A DNA stretch of 33,469 nt from an uncultured Bacteroidia bacterium (GTDB lineage: Bacteria; Bacteroidota; Bacteroidia; Bacteroidales; Prolixibacteraceae), in NCBI GenBank assembly GCA_903905505.1, contig CAIVGL010000099.1:1-33469 (forward strand). Direction: 5' to 3'. Made by a program: the position numbers and the translations under genes. Shown in pieces: positions 25,764-33,469 of this stretch. The notes under the pieces are model-generated. The model ran no database searches, had not been told where the DNA came from, and was given only the letters and a program-made list of their open reading frames with translations. Position 1 is the stretch's first letter. Each line of letters begins with the position of its first letter.

Positions 25764-28355
25764 ATGGAAAATCAAAACCCAAAAATAAGGCAAGTTGAAA
25801 ATTTAGGTCCAACTTGGAAGAAAATTATTGTTGAATCAAATGTCCCAGACGAACTCTTACCGCTGCGCGAAATTGCTAGAAATATTTGGTGGGTATGGAG
25901 TGATCAGGCCAGATCATTGTTTAATGAAGTAGATCCCATAATCTGGGAAAATTGTCAACATAATCCGATTGTTCTTTTAGAAGAAACTAGTCTTAGTCGG
26001 TATGATGCTCTAAAATCGGATGGTGCATTTGTTCAACGCATGAAATCTGTTGAACAACAATTAAAAAATTATATTGCTGACAGACAAGTGCTTAGAGGTC
26101 CAAGTATTGCTTATTTCAGCATGGAATTTGGTTTGCATACTAGTTTAAAAATCTATTCTGGCGGACTTGGAATTTTAGCAGGCGACTTTTTAAAGGAAGC
26201 AAGCGATTCGAAAGTCAATATGACGGGTGTCGGCCTATTGTATCGATTCGGTTATTTTAAACAAATTATTTCAAGCCAAGGGGAACAGATTGCTCAATAT
26301 GACGCAGAGCATTTTTCTAAAATCCCTATTCAGCCGGTAATGGACAGCGATGGTTCCTGGATTACCATTGGGATAGATATGCCTGGACGAATTGTTTATG
26401 CTCATGCATGGTCTGTAAAAATTGGGAGTATTACCCTATATCTTCTAGATACTGATCTTGATGTAAATCAGGATTTTGACCGTTTTATCACTCACCATTT
26501 ATATGGAGGGGATAATGAAAATAGATTAAAACAGGAGATGGTGCTCGGCTTAGGCGGTATCAAATTACTCGAAAAACTAGGTCTGCAATCCGAAATTTAT
26601 CATTGCAATGAAGGTCATGCAGCCTTTATTGGGTTAGAACGGATTAAGAATCTAATGGATCATTCAGGTCTTACATTTGCTCAGGCTCAAGAGATTGTCC
26701 GGGCATCAACACTGTTTACGACCCATACTCCTGTTCCGGCAGGTCACGACTCTTTCCATGTCGACCTATTTAAACTTTATATGGGAAGTATGGCCACCAA
26801 AATGAAAATTTCATTAGATGAGTTTTTATTTCTTGGTAAGGCTTCGACACAAGACGACCATTTTAATATGAGCTATTTAGCATCAAATATGTCGCAAGAG
26901 ATTAATGGTGTTAGCATGTTGCATGGTAAAATTAGCAAGGAAGTTCTGTCTGATTTATATAAAGGGTTTCTTCCTGAAGAGCTGGATAATATTGGGTATG
27001 TAACCAACGGTGTTCATTATCCAACTTGGGCAGCTCCAGAATGGAAAACCATTCATGATAAGTTCTTAGCGCCTGAAAATCTGCCAGTTGATATTCACGA
27101 CTACGAACAAGAGGAAGAAATACAAGCTTGGAACAAGGTGTATAAAGTAGAGGACGAGCAAATCTGGGAGACGAAATCTAAACTCCGTGAAAAACTTGTA
27201 AACTATGTCAAACAGCGGTTCTCTGACACGCATATTCAACGGAATGAAAGTCCAAAATATATTGCAGAAGCAACTGCAAAATTAAATCCACAAGCACTCA
27301 CGATCGGTTTTGCACGTCGATTTGCGACCTATAAAAGGGCTCATTTATTATTCCGGAACCTTGACCGATTAGCGAAAATTGTCAATAATCCGGATAGACC
27401 AGTTCAATTTTTATTTGCTGGTAAAGCTCATCCTGCCGACAAGGCCGGGCAAGATCTGATTAAATTCATCTTTGAGATTTCTAAAAGACCAGAGTTTATT
27501 GGTCGGATTTTATTCATTCAAAATTACGACATGAATCTGGCCAAGATCCTCGTGCAAGGTTGTGATGTATGGATGAACACCCCTACTCGACCGCTTGAAG
27601 CTTCTGGCACATCAGGTGAAAAGGGGGTTATGAATGGGACGCTCCATTTTTCGGTTCTTGATGGTTGGTGGGTCGAAGGGTACAAAAAGGATGCTGGATG
27701 GTCACTCCCTCTTGAGAAAACCTTTGATAATGATGAGTTGCAGGACGATTTAGATGCTGAAGCCATCTACTCAATATTTGAGAATGAGATTGTTCCGGCC
27801 TATTACTATCGGAATGAAAAAGGACTTCCAATCTTATGGATTGACTTTATTAAAAATACATTCGCTGATGTGGCACCTAATTTTACCACAAAACGAATGA
27901 TGAAAGATTATTTCAACCGGTACTATCTTCCGTTGGCAGCGCGACTTACTCTATTGAAGGATAATAATTACCTAAAAGCGAAAGAGATTTCAGCCTGGAA
28001 AGACAAAGTTCTAAAGGTATGGGATCAAATAGAAGTGGTAAGTATTCAGTTGGCTGATGGGATAACCAATACTTATACAATGGGTAAGACGTATGAAGCT
28101 CATCTTGTATTAGATAATAAAGGACTCTCTTCTGATGAAATAGGGGTTGAAGTCGTTATTGCTACGGGTACGGAAACTCCGCAATACGTTGAAAAACATG
28201 AATTTGCAGCAGGCAAAACTGAGAATGGATTAACACACTATTCCTTAGAGTTAACACTTACAAAACCGGGAGCCTACAACTATGGCGTTCGTGTTTATCC
28301 TAAAAATAAGGCTTTACCTAATCGTCAAGATTTTAGAATTCTTAAATGGATTTAA
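25764..28355 (+). CDS. glgP: alpha-glucan phosphorylase (GT35, short bacterial/archaeal type)
   Basis: Releases glucose 1-phosphate from the ends of glycogen or other alpha-1,4-glucans. The 863-residue protein belongs to the Thermotoga/archaeal-like branch: an N-terminal DUF3417-type helical region (about 1-120, with LREIARNIWWVWS), then the GT35 core starting around IAYFSMEFGLHTSLKIYSGG. The pyridoxal-phosphate site EASGTSGEKGVMNG has the cofactor lysine at Lys620, followed by LHFSVLDGWWVEGY. The C-terminal about 100 residues look like a beta domain. It is monocistronic with its own promoter; no glycogen synthase is in the window. Confidence 0.94.
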   Translation: MENQNPKIRQVENLGPTWKKIIVESNVPDELLPLREIARNIWWVWSDQARSLFNEVDPIIWENCQHNPIVLLEETSLSRYDALKSDGAFVQRMKSVEQQLKNYIADRQVLRGPSIAYFSMEFGLHTSLKIYSGGLGILAGDFLKEASDSKVNMTGVGLLYRFGYFKQIISSQGEQIAQYDAEHFSKIPIQPVMDSDGSWITIGIDMPGRIVYAHAWSVKIGSITLYLLDTDLDVNQDFDRFITHHLYGGDNENRLKQEMVLGLGGIKLLEKLGLQSEIYHCNEGHAAFIGLERIKNLMDHSGLTFAQAQEIVRASTLFTTHTPVPAGHDSFHVDLFKLYMGSMATKMKISLDEFLFLGKASTQDDHFNMSYLASNMSQEINGVSMLHGKISKEVLSDLYKGFLPEELDNIGYVTNGVHYPTWAAPEWKTIHDKFLAPENLPVDIHDYEQEEEIQAWNKVYKVEDEQIWETKSKLREKLVNYVKQRFSDTHIQRNESPKYIAEATAKLNPQALTIGFARRFATYKRAHLLFRNLDRLAKIVNNPDRPVQFLFAGKAHPADKAGQDLIKFIFEISKRPEFIGRILFIQNYDMNLAKILVQGCDVWMNTPTRPLEASGTSGEKGVMNGTLHFSVLDGWWVEGYKKDAGWSLPLEKTFDNDELQDDLDAEAIYSIFENEIVPAYYYRNEKGLPILWIDFIKNTFADVAPNFTTKRMMKDYFNRYYLPLAARLTLLKDNNYLKAKEISAWKDKVLKVWDQIEVVSIQLADGITNTYTMGKTYEAHLVLDNKGLSSDEIGVEVVIATGTETPQYVEKHEFAAGKTENGLTHYSLELTLTKPGAYNYGVRVYPKNKALPNRQDFRILKWI

Positions 28356-28517
28356 ATCATGATAGTGCAATCGAATATTTCACAGGAGCAGAACTCCTAG
28401 CCTTATCCCTATCAAAACGTGGAATTAAGGGAGAGAATCGAAAAAGCCAGAAAACAGGCACAAGAGGCACTGAAGGATTACGTTCCGTTTCTAGACCTGG
28501 AGAAGAAAAATAAATAG
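28346..28517 (+). pseudogene. broken small ORF, probable one-base frameshift
   Basis: Two short frames join into one sensible protein. From the ATG at 28346, which overlaps the end of glgP by 10 bases, the frame reads SAIEYFTGAELLALSLSKRGIK. It then becomes Arg/Gly/Ser-rich and stops at 28513. If one G of the GGG at 28429-28431 is removed, the chain continues ERIEKARKQAQEALKDYVPF and LDLEKKNK to the TAG at 28515-28517, about 56 residues with a charged helical tail. This looks like a gene broken by one extra G, or a sequencing error, or a remnant. I do not recognise the family. Confidence 0.4.
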
Positions 28518-28684
28518 GTTCTTCTGATTAGCTTGGACTAGCTTCGTTCCCCTTTAGCAGTACTGACTAGTTGAGATCCTAAATTTTGACTTAAGCGGAC
28601 TTATTTTCAAAGCCATTTGCTTAAACTTACATCGATGATGATTGGTATTTTTGAATATTTCTCATCTTTGTAAAAAAAGGGCAA
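28356..28684. other. 329-base region between glgP and tsaB
   Basis: Apart from the broken small ORF (to 28517), the region holds the left arm of a 14-base inverted repeat (28607-28620) and a promoter-like element for tsaB (28641-28670). Bases 28518-28606 show nothing else I can name. Confidence 0.6.
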
Positions 28685-28694
28685 ATGGCTTTGA
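28607..28694 (+). repeat. 14-bp inverted repeat whose right arm covers the tsaB start codon
   Basis: TCAAAGCCATTTGC (28607-28620) is the exact reverse complement of GCAAATGGCTTTGA (28681-28694). The right arm contains the tsaB ATG (28685) and its first three codons; the 60-base spacer contains the tsaB promoter-like box. An RNA reading through from glgP would hide the start codon in a stem, while a transcript from the internal promoter would not. Confidence 0.6.
28641..28670 (+). promoter_or_regulatory. probable promoter of tsaB
   Basis: ATTG (28641-28644), 18 bases, then CATCTTTG (28663-28670). The -7 box matches TAnnTTTG at seven positions' worth of pattern except its first base, the -33 box matches three of four, and the spacing is one short. 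The leader before the ATG would be about 10 bases. Confidence 0.4.
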
Positions 28695-29404
28695 TTTTAA
28701 ATATTGATACCTCAACAGAAGTCTGTTCTGTAGCTTTAGCGCAGAACGGGAAAATTATTTGCATCCGTGAGAATACCACAGGACAAAACCATTCAACGCT
28801 ACTTACAACCTTTATTGGCGAGTTGCTTGACGAGTCATCCATTTCGGTCAATCAGTTGGATGCCGTGGCGATATCTGGGGGTCCTGGCTCTTATACTGGA
28901 CTTCGTATTGCCGTTTCAGTTGCTAAGGGGATCTGTTATGGGGCTAATCTCCCCCTAATCGCCATCTCTTCGCTAGAATCCATGGCAAATGAGGTTATAA
29001 AGTCCTACCTGCCTCAATATTCGAATTCAGAAGATAAGGTATTGCTATGCCCCATGCTTGATGCACGCCGCATGGAAGTATATACCGCATTTTATGATCA
29101 TCAAGGTGTTCAGATTCGGGATATTCAAGCCGATATTATTGATAATTTATCCTTCTCCTCGATGCTCGAAAATAGCAAGATCCTTTTTTTCGGAAATGGT
29201 GCCGAAAAATGCAGAGAGGCTATTACCCATTCGAATGCGATCTTTGTGAAGGATATACTTACCTTAGCAAGCTATCTGGTCCCCCTTTCGGAAAGAGCTT
29301 TCGCAGCAAAGAATTTTGTGAATGTGGCCTATTATGAGCCACTTTATTTGAAGGATTTTGTAGCCGTCGCACCAGTAAAAAATATATTTCATAGCCCGAA
29401 ATAG
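28685..29404 (+). CDS. tsaB: tRNA threonylcarbamoyladenosine biosynthesis protein TsaB
   Basis: Partner of TsaD and TsaE in making t6A37 on tRNAs that read ANN codons; it is an actin-like ASKHA protein without its own catalytic site. It opens with ALILNIDTSTEVCSVAL, then GQNHSTLLTTFIGELL, and the hallmark VAISGGPGSYTGLRIAVSVAKG (here in outline), with LLCPMLDARRMEVYTAFYD in the middle. Length (239) is normal. It is preceded by the inverted repeat and promoter described above and followed 65 bases later by a glycosyltransferase gene. Confidence 0.94.
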   Translation: MALILNIDTSTEVCSVALAQNGKIICIRENTTGQNHSTLLTTFIGELLDESSISVNQLDAVAISGGPGSYTGLRIAVSVAKGICYGANLPLIAISSLESMANEVIKSYLPQYSNSEDKVLLCPMLDARRMEVYTAFYDHQGVQIRDIQADIIDNLSFSSMLENSKILFFGNGAEKCREAITHSNAIFVKDILTLASYLVPLSERAFAAKNFVNVAYYEPLYLKDFVAVAPVKNIFHSPK

Positions 29405-29469
29405 GCTTCACTATTCCCGTTTAGGGTCAAATTTAACAGTCATAATTCGTAGCATTTTCGCTTTACTGC

Positions 29470-30771
29470 ATGAAAAAAGTCCTAATCATAACCTACTATT
29501 GGCCGCCAAGCGGTGGAGCGGGCGTTCAGCGCTGGGTTAAATTTGCGAAATACCTCCGCGAATTTGGTTGGGAACCGATTATCTATACCCCCTTAAACCC
29601 GGGCTTCTCAATTACAGATCAAACGTTGTTACGCGACATTCCTCAAGGTATTACGGTGCTCAAAACCCCGATTTGGGAGCCATATGAGGCCTATCAGCGG
29701 CTTATCGGCAAGAAAACAGCTCCTAGCATCACAGATCATGTTGCTGCTAAAAAAAGCGCAACTTCTCTCTTGCATAAAATATCTGTTTGGATTAGAGCGA
29801 ACCTATTTATTCCCGATGCCAGAAAGTATTGGATTAAACCATCGGTGAAGTTTTTAAAAAAATACTTGGATGAAAATCCTGTTGACGCCATCGTCTCTAC
29901 TGGTCCACCACATTCGATGCACCTTATTGCGCTGAAATTAACCCGTACACATAAGATCCCTTGGATCGCCGATTTTCGAGATCCTTGGACCGACATTGAC
30001 TACTATAAAGAGATGAATATCTCTGGTTTTGCGGACAGGATCCATAAAAGACTAGAGCTAAAAACGATCACTTCTTGTGATGCATTAGTGGTTGTAGGTC
30101 GCGAAATGAAAGCGAATTATGAGGCAATGGGAGCGACGAATGTGAAATTGATAACCAATGGATTCGATCCGCATGATATGGATGTGGCTGATCTTGTGAT
30201 GGACTCTAAATTTTCAATTTCCCATATTGGAACGCTGCCACCAAGTTTTAATATGGTTAGTTTATGGCAAGTGCTTGCCGAATTAGCGGAGAATGATCCT
30301 GAATTTAAACGTAATCTCGAGATTAAACTGGTCGGGAAGGTGCAAGGGGCTGTTCTTGACGACCTCAAAAGCTATGGCTTGCTTGATCATCTGAATGCGA
30401 TGGGATATGTTTCTCATGATGCTGTTCCTCGTATCATGAAACAATCAGCCGTCTTGTCCTTGATTATTAATCGGGATAGCCCTAATTCGACTGGCATTTT
30501 AACCGGTAAGATTTTTGAATATATGGCTTCGGGCAGACCAATCCTCGCATTGGGACCCGTTCAGGGCGACCTAGCTAAAATCCTTCAAGAAACGTCTACT
30601 GGCACGATTGCAGAGACCAACGATTATGAAGGAATCAAAGCCAATATCTTAACCTTATATCAAAGATATTGCGATAAAAACCTGGATTCTAGTCCAACAG
30701 CTGTCACAAAATATACACGCCAAAATCTGACCAAAGAATTGGCGAATGTCTTGAATCAACTTGTCGACTAA
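29470..30771 (+). CDS. glycosyltransferase, GT4-like
   Basis: A 433-residue soluble GT-B glycosyltransferase. The N-terminal acceptor domain opens KVLIITYYWPPSGGAGVQRW, the glycine-rich signature of GT4 surface-glycan enzymes. ADFRDPWTDIDYYKEM follows near residue 172. The C-terminal donor domain has FSISHIGTLPPSFN, LVGKVQG, GYVSHDAVPRIMKQSAVL and the nucleotide-sugar loop SPNSTGILTGKIFEYMASGRP. It probably adds a sugar to a lipid-linked or surface glycan; donor and acceptor are not predictable. It sits 95-117 bases upstream of the amino-sugar genes, which suggests one polysaccharide locus. Confidence 0.87.
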   Translation: MKKVLIITYYWPPSGGAGVQRWVKFAKYLREFGWEPIIYTPLNPGFSITDQTLLRDIPQGITVLKTPIWEPYEAYQRLIGKKTAPSITDHVAAKKSATSLLHKISVWIRANLFIPDARKYWIKPSVKFLKKYLDENPVDAIVSTGPPHSMHLIALKLTRTHKIPWIADFRDPWTDIDYYKEMNISGFADRIHKRLELKTITSCDALVVVGREMKANYEAMGATNVKLITNGFDPHDMDVADLVMDSKFSISHIGTLPPSFNMVSLWQVLAELAENDPEFKRNLEIKLVGKVQGAVLDDLKSYGLLDHLNAMGYVSHDAVPRIMKQSAVLSLIINRDSPNSTGILTGKIFEYMASGRPILALGPVQGDLAKILQETSTGTIAETNDYEGIKANILTLYQRYCDKNLDSSPTAVTKYTRQNLTKELANVLNQLVD

Positions 30772-30887
30772 AGACTTTTTTAGTTGGTTTTGATACGATC
30801 TCCCCTTCTATTGGCGTTATTCGATCCTTTTATTGTGCAGACTAATGAAATTATTAGCAAATTTGTATGGTTGAACTAAACGGCAAT

Positions 30888-32021
30888 ATGGGACATTCGA
30901 TAAAAATGGTTGATCTTCATGGGCAATACCTAAAGATTAAAGAAGAGGTTGATCAGGCTATTCAAGGCGTTATCGATAGCACTTCTTTTATCAATGGGGA
31001 ATCTGTCTCTGCCTTTAGTTCTGATCTCGCTTCTTACCTAGGTTCATCCTATGTTATTCCCTGTGCAAATGGAACAGATGCTTTGCAGATTGCCTACCAA
31101 GCACTGGGTTTTAAGGCAGGCGATGAAGTTATAATGCCTACTTTTAACTATGTTTCATCAGCTGAAGCCGCATCATTATTAGGCGTCAAACCTGTTTTTG
31201 TGGATGTTTGGGAAGATACATTTAACCTAAATGAGAATCTTATTGTTTCAAAGATCACCCCTGCAACTAAGGCTATAGTGGTTGTGCATCTCTTTGGACA
31301 ATCGGCCAACATGGAGCCAATATTGGAAATTGCGAATCAATATGGATTAAAAGTTATTGAAGACACGGCCCAGTCTCTGGGTGCTGAATATATTTTTGGC
31401 AATGGAATGATTAAGAAGACGGGTACGATGGGCGATCTAAGTATCCATTCGTTTTTCCCAACTAAAAATCTAGGCTGCTTTGGTGATGGGGGGGCAATAG
31501 CCACCAATTCATTAGAACTGGCTAATCGGGCTAAAATGATTACCCATCACGGGCAAGGAAAACAAAAATATGTGTATGAAATGATTGGCTGCAATTCGCG
31601 ACTTGACACCTTGCAGGCAGCTATCTTGCGCGTTAAATTGAAACATCTGGATAGCTATATTTCCAGTCGCATAAAGGCTGGAGACTATTATTCACTGCTA
31701 TTCCAAAATTCAAGTGGACTTAAAGTTCCAGCACGAAGTCCGTTTGCGAAGCATACATTTAACCAATATGTGCTGAAAACCGATAAGCGCGATTTATTGC
31801 AAGAAAGGCTTAAAGCTGCAGGTATACCCACCATGATTTATTATCCGAGTCCTCTTCATCTTCAGCCAGCTTTTAACCATTTAAATTATAAAATTGGAGA
31901 TTTTCCAATTTCTGAAAAATTATGCAACCAGGTTTTGGCGTTGCCAATGCATACCGAACTTACGCTCTCCGAACAGGACTATATTTCAAGTAGTATTCAC
32001 CAATTAAATCATTCGTTATGA
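30888..32021 (+). CDS. WbpE/WlbC-like sugar aminotransferase (DegT/DnrJ family)
   Basis: A pyridoxal-phosphate aminotransferase of the sugar type. It reads closely like Pseudomonas WbpE, which aminates UDP-3-keto-GlcNAcA at C3: IPCANGTDALQIAYQALG, GDEVIMPTFNYVSSAEAASL, VHLFGQSANMEPI, EDTAQSLGAEY, FFPTKNLGCFGDGGAIATN with the cofactor lysine, and CNSRLDTLQAAILRVKL. Three Met are possible (30867, 30888, 30906). I prefer 30888, since a -7-like box (CAAATTTG, 30858-30865) overlaps the area just before the first and homologues start a few residues before MVDL. The TGA overlaps the next gene's ATG (ATGA), so the two are coupled. Confidence 0.87.
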   Translation: MGHSIKMVDLHGQYLKIKEEVDQAIQGVIDSTSFINGESVSAFSSDLASYLGSSYVIPCANGTDALQIAYQALGFKAGDEVIMPTFNYVSSAEAASLLGVKPVFVDVWEDTFNLNENLIVSKITPATKAIVVVHLFGQSANMEPILEIANQYGLKVIEDTAQSLGAEYIFGNGMIKKTGTMGDLSIHSFFPTKNLGCFGDGGAIATNSLELANRAKMITHHGQGKQKYVYEMIGCNSRLDTLQAAILRVKLKHLDSYISSRIKAGDYYSLLFQNSSGLKVPARSPFAKHTFNQYVLKTDKRDLLQERLKAAGIPTMIYYPSPLHLQPAFNHLNYKIGDFPISEKLCNQVLALPMHTELTLSEQDYISSSIHQLNHSL

Positions 32022-32593
32022 TAAAGTATACTGCGCATTCTACTGCTATTGTTGACGATAAAAGTGAAATTGGAGCTGGGACTACGATCTGGCATTTTAG
32101 TCATATTATGGCTGACAGCAAGATTGGCGAACGATGTAACATTGGTCAGAATGTGGTTATTTCGCCATTTGTAGTTCTGGGAAACAATGTAAAAGTTCAA
32201 AATAATGTCTCTATTTATACTGGCGTTATTTGTGAAGATGATGTGTTTCTAGGTCCTTCGATGGTTTTTACGAATATTTTAAATCCTCGTAGTGCAATTA
32301 TTCGCAGAGATGAATATTTAAAAACCATAGTTCGTAAAGGGGCATCAATTGGGGCAAATGCGACAATTATTTGCGGTAATGAGATAGGCGAATATGCGAT
32401 GATTGGCGCTGGAGCTGTGATCACAAAAGCCGTAAAACCATACGCGCTAGTTTATGGAAATCCTGCTCAACAAATGGGCTGGGTGAGTGAATATGGACAT
32501 ACCTTAAATTTTGACAAATCAGGGACTGCAACGTGTTGGGAGAGCGGAGAGAAATATGAGCTAAAAAATAATCAAGTTTCTAAGATTAATTGA
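32018..32593 (+). CDS. WbpD/WlbB-like UDP-amino-sugar N-acetyltransferase
   Basis: A 191-residue left-handed beta-helix acetyltransferase (hexapeptide repeats IGERCNIGQNVVISP, and so on). It shows the WbpD pattern: STAIVDDKSEIGAGTTIWHF, IQNN-type VQNNVSIYTGV, FLGPSMVFTNILNPRS, RRDEYLKTIVRKGASIGANA, GEYAMIGAGAVITKAV and NPAQQMGWVSEYG. WbpD acetylates the new 3-amino group on UDP-GlcNAc3NA. The start overlaps the aminotransferase stop by four bases. The stop lies in the left arm of a large hairpin. Confidence 0.88.
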   Translation: MIKYTAHSTAIVDDKSEIGAGTTIWHFSHIMADSKIGERCNIGQNVVISPFVVLGNNVKVQNNVSIYTGVICEDDVFLGPSMVFTNILNPRSAIIRRDEYLKTIVRKGASIGANATIICGNEIGEYAMIGAGAVITKAVKPYALVYGNPAQQMGWVSEYGHTLNFDKSGTATCWESGEKYELKNNQVSKIN

Positions 32594-32617
32594 ATATCAT
32601 TCAATTAATCTTAGAAA
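32577..32617 (+). repeat. 18-bp perfect hairpin at the end of the acetyltransferase gene
   Basis: TTTCTAAGATTAATTGAA (32577-32594) pairs without mismatch with TTCAATTAATCTTAGAAA (32600-32617) around a 5-base loop (TATCA). It spans the acetyltransferase stop and ends 24 bases before the next ATG. No T tract follows on either strand, so it is not a normal terminator; it may protect the upstream mRNA or reduce read-through within the operon. Confidence 0.9.
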
Positions 32618-32641
32618 TCAAAACACAGCTAATTCGTAAAT

Positions 32642-33418
32642 ATGTTTATTAAACAGTTATTATATCGCATTTTAGGTGTTAAAAATTACTTAATTGTCGT
32701 CAGTCGACTTTTTTTCCTTTCCTACAATTTCGGTATTCTAAAAAGAAATAAAACCTTTGATTGCCATTATTTCGTGCGTCATTTAATTCAAAAGGGTGAT
32801 CATATTATCGATATTGGTGCAAATCTAGGGTACTATTCTCGGATCTTTTCAAGCCTGACAGGCTCTAAAGGGAAGGTTTATTGTGTTGAGCCAGTAACTT
32901 TATTCAGAGAAGTTTTAGCGGTTAATCTTAAGGGCTCCAAAAACTCAACGATTATCCCTTACGCCTTAGGAGATGAGGATGATAAACCCATCGTGATGGG
33001 GATTCCGAAAAGCAATAAGTATCTACGACATGGATTAACGCGCGTCTTAAATGAGAATGAGACAGGCGCTTTTGAATTTACCTTTACGGAGAAAATGTAT
33101 ACCCCGGTTACCTTATTTGGTCAATTTGAGCGGTGCGATTATATTAAATGTGATGTTGAAGGATTTGAAATTCATATCATTCCGCAGCTTGAATTTCTTC
33201 TAAAACCATTTACGCCGATTATTCAAATTGAGATTGAAGCGCGCAATAGAAAGCTTATTTTTGACTTTTTAAGTAACTATAACTATCAATCTTTTAGCTT
33301 TGTAGGAGGAATACTTTCTCCCGTCGATGCGCACATGGATGTTGAAGGCGATTTTTTCTTTTTTCCGGAACACAAACTGGAATTTATCAAACCTTTTTTG
33401 AATAACAGAAATAACTAA
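32642..33418 (+). CDS. FkbM-family methyltransferase
   Basis: A 258-residue Rossmann methyltransferase. The SAM loop is IIDIGANLGYYSRIF (about 56-70), followed by VYCVEPVT with the ribose-binding acid, and the FkbM signature YIKCDVEGFEIHII near 175. The family O-methylates sugars and polyketides. Its position between a WbpD-like and a WbpB-like gene suggests methylation of a sugar in the same surface glycan, perhaps as capping. The first 20 residues are hydrophobic/basic and could be a membrane-facing helix. The next gene starts one base after its stop. Confidence 0.87.
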   Translation: MFIKQLLYRILGVKNYLIVVSRLFFLSYNFGILKRNKTFDCHYFVRHLIQKGDHIIDIGANLGYYSRIFSSLTGSKGKVYCVEPVTLFREVLAVNLKGSKNSTIIPYALGDEDDKPIVMGIPKSNKYLRHGLTRVLNENETGAFEFTFTEKMYTPVTLFGQFERCDYIKCDVEGFEIHIIPQLEFLLKPFTPIIQIEIEARNRKLIFDFLSNYNYQSFSFVGGILSPVDAHMDVEGDFFFFPEHKLEFIKPFLNNRNN

Positions 33419-33419
33419 T

Positions 33420-33469
33420 ATGAAGAATTTTGCATTAATGGGTGCGGCAGGATATATTGCGCCAAGGCA
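33420..33469 (+). CDS. WbpB/WlbA-like sugar 3-dehydrogenase, N terminus (cut by right edge)
   Basis: Only 16 codons are visible, starting with ATG at 33420, one base after the FkbM stop: MKNFALMGAAGYIAPR. This opening is that of Gfo/Idh/MocA dehydrogenases of the WbpB/WlbA type, with the NAD-binding G-x-A-G-Y-I-A-P-R. WbpB oxidises C3 of UDP-GlcNAcA, giving the substrate of the aminotransferase encoded upstream. The fit with its neighbours makes the call stronger than the length would allow alone. Confidence 0.7.
   Translation, partial: MKNFALMGAAGYIAPR

Noticed and set aside
30765-30786. Possible terminator after the GT4 gene (ACTAAA/TTTAGT stem)
   Set aside because: Short AT stem that overlaps the stop codon and has only a weak T stretch; transcription may well continue to the aminotransferase gene.

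Overview
The window is chromosomal, AT-rich DNA from a member of the Bacteroidota. Several signs agree. There is a promoter of the form TTTG-N19-TAnnTTTG ahead of the tRNA. Starts mostly lack a well-placed Shine-Dalgarno sequence. Lipoproteins sit in the dut-TPR-DUF4292-envC block. Exported proteins have Gln just after the signal peptide. No insertion sequence, prophage, CRISPR array or rRNA is visible, so most of the window is core genome. The left and right edges cut through genes.

Layout. 1-816 (+): the tail of a TPR protein and a tiny membrane-anchored secreted protein, closed by a very symmetric terminator. 905-1582 (-): a HAD phosphatase/mutase. 1775-5443 (+): full-length cobalamin-dependent methionine synthase metH. 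5450-6929 (-): a pterin/folate group (PTR1/FolM-like reductase, folB, folK) that converges on metH. 7028-8515: a YceI-like secreted protein (-) divergent from a Crp/Fnr regulator (+). 8542-14551 (-): an envelope block of flippase, dut, TPR lipoprotein, DUF4292 lipoprotein and EnvC-like amidase activator. 14749-15825 (+): a beta-propeller glutaminyl cyclase. 15837-17281 (-): an orphan receiver protein and ruvB. 17318-17830: AT-rich DNA with a palindrome abutting a promoter-like box. 17831-24240 (+): rpiB, hemW, ybeY, mnmG, apt and uvrC. 24262-25443 (-): lipoate ligase and initiator tRNA-fMet. 25764-29404 (+): glucan phosphorylase, a broken small ORF and tsaB. 29470-33469 (+): a surface-polysaccharide region with a GT4 glycosyltransferase, WbpE- and WbpD-like enzymes, an FkbM methyltransferase and the start of a WbpB-like dehydrogenase.

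How it works together. The folate genes and metH share one-carbon chemistry. The flippase, lipoproteins, EnvC and the right-hand sugar genes serve the envelope. The right-hand set predicts synthesis of a UDP-2,3-diacetamido-glucuronic-acid-type sugar. mnmG, tsaB, ybeY and tRNA-fMet serve translation, and ruvB and uvrC serve DNA repair.

Most interesting signals: a perfect parS-like 16-mer directly after mnmG; a 14-bp inverted repeat whose 3' arm covers the tsaB start codon while its 5' arm lies upstream of tsaB's own promoter; an 18-bp perfect hairpin inside the sugar operon; a small gene apparently broken by one extra G; and a 9-bp palindrome touching a -7 box upstream of rpiB. I saw no clearly new multi-gene system. 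The regulatory DNA elements are the least explained parts.
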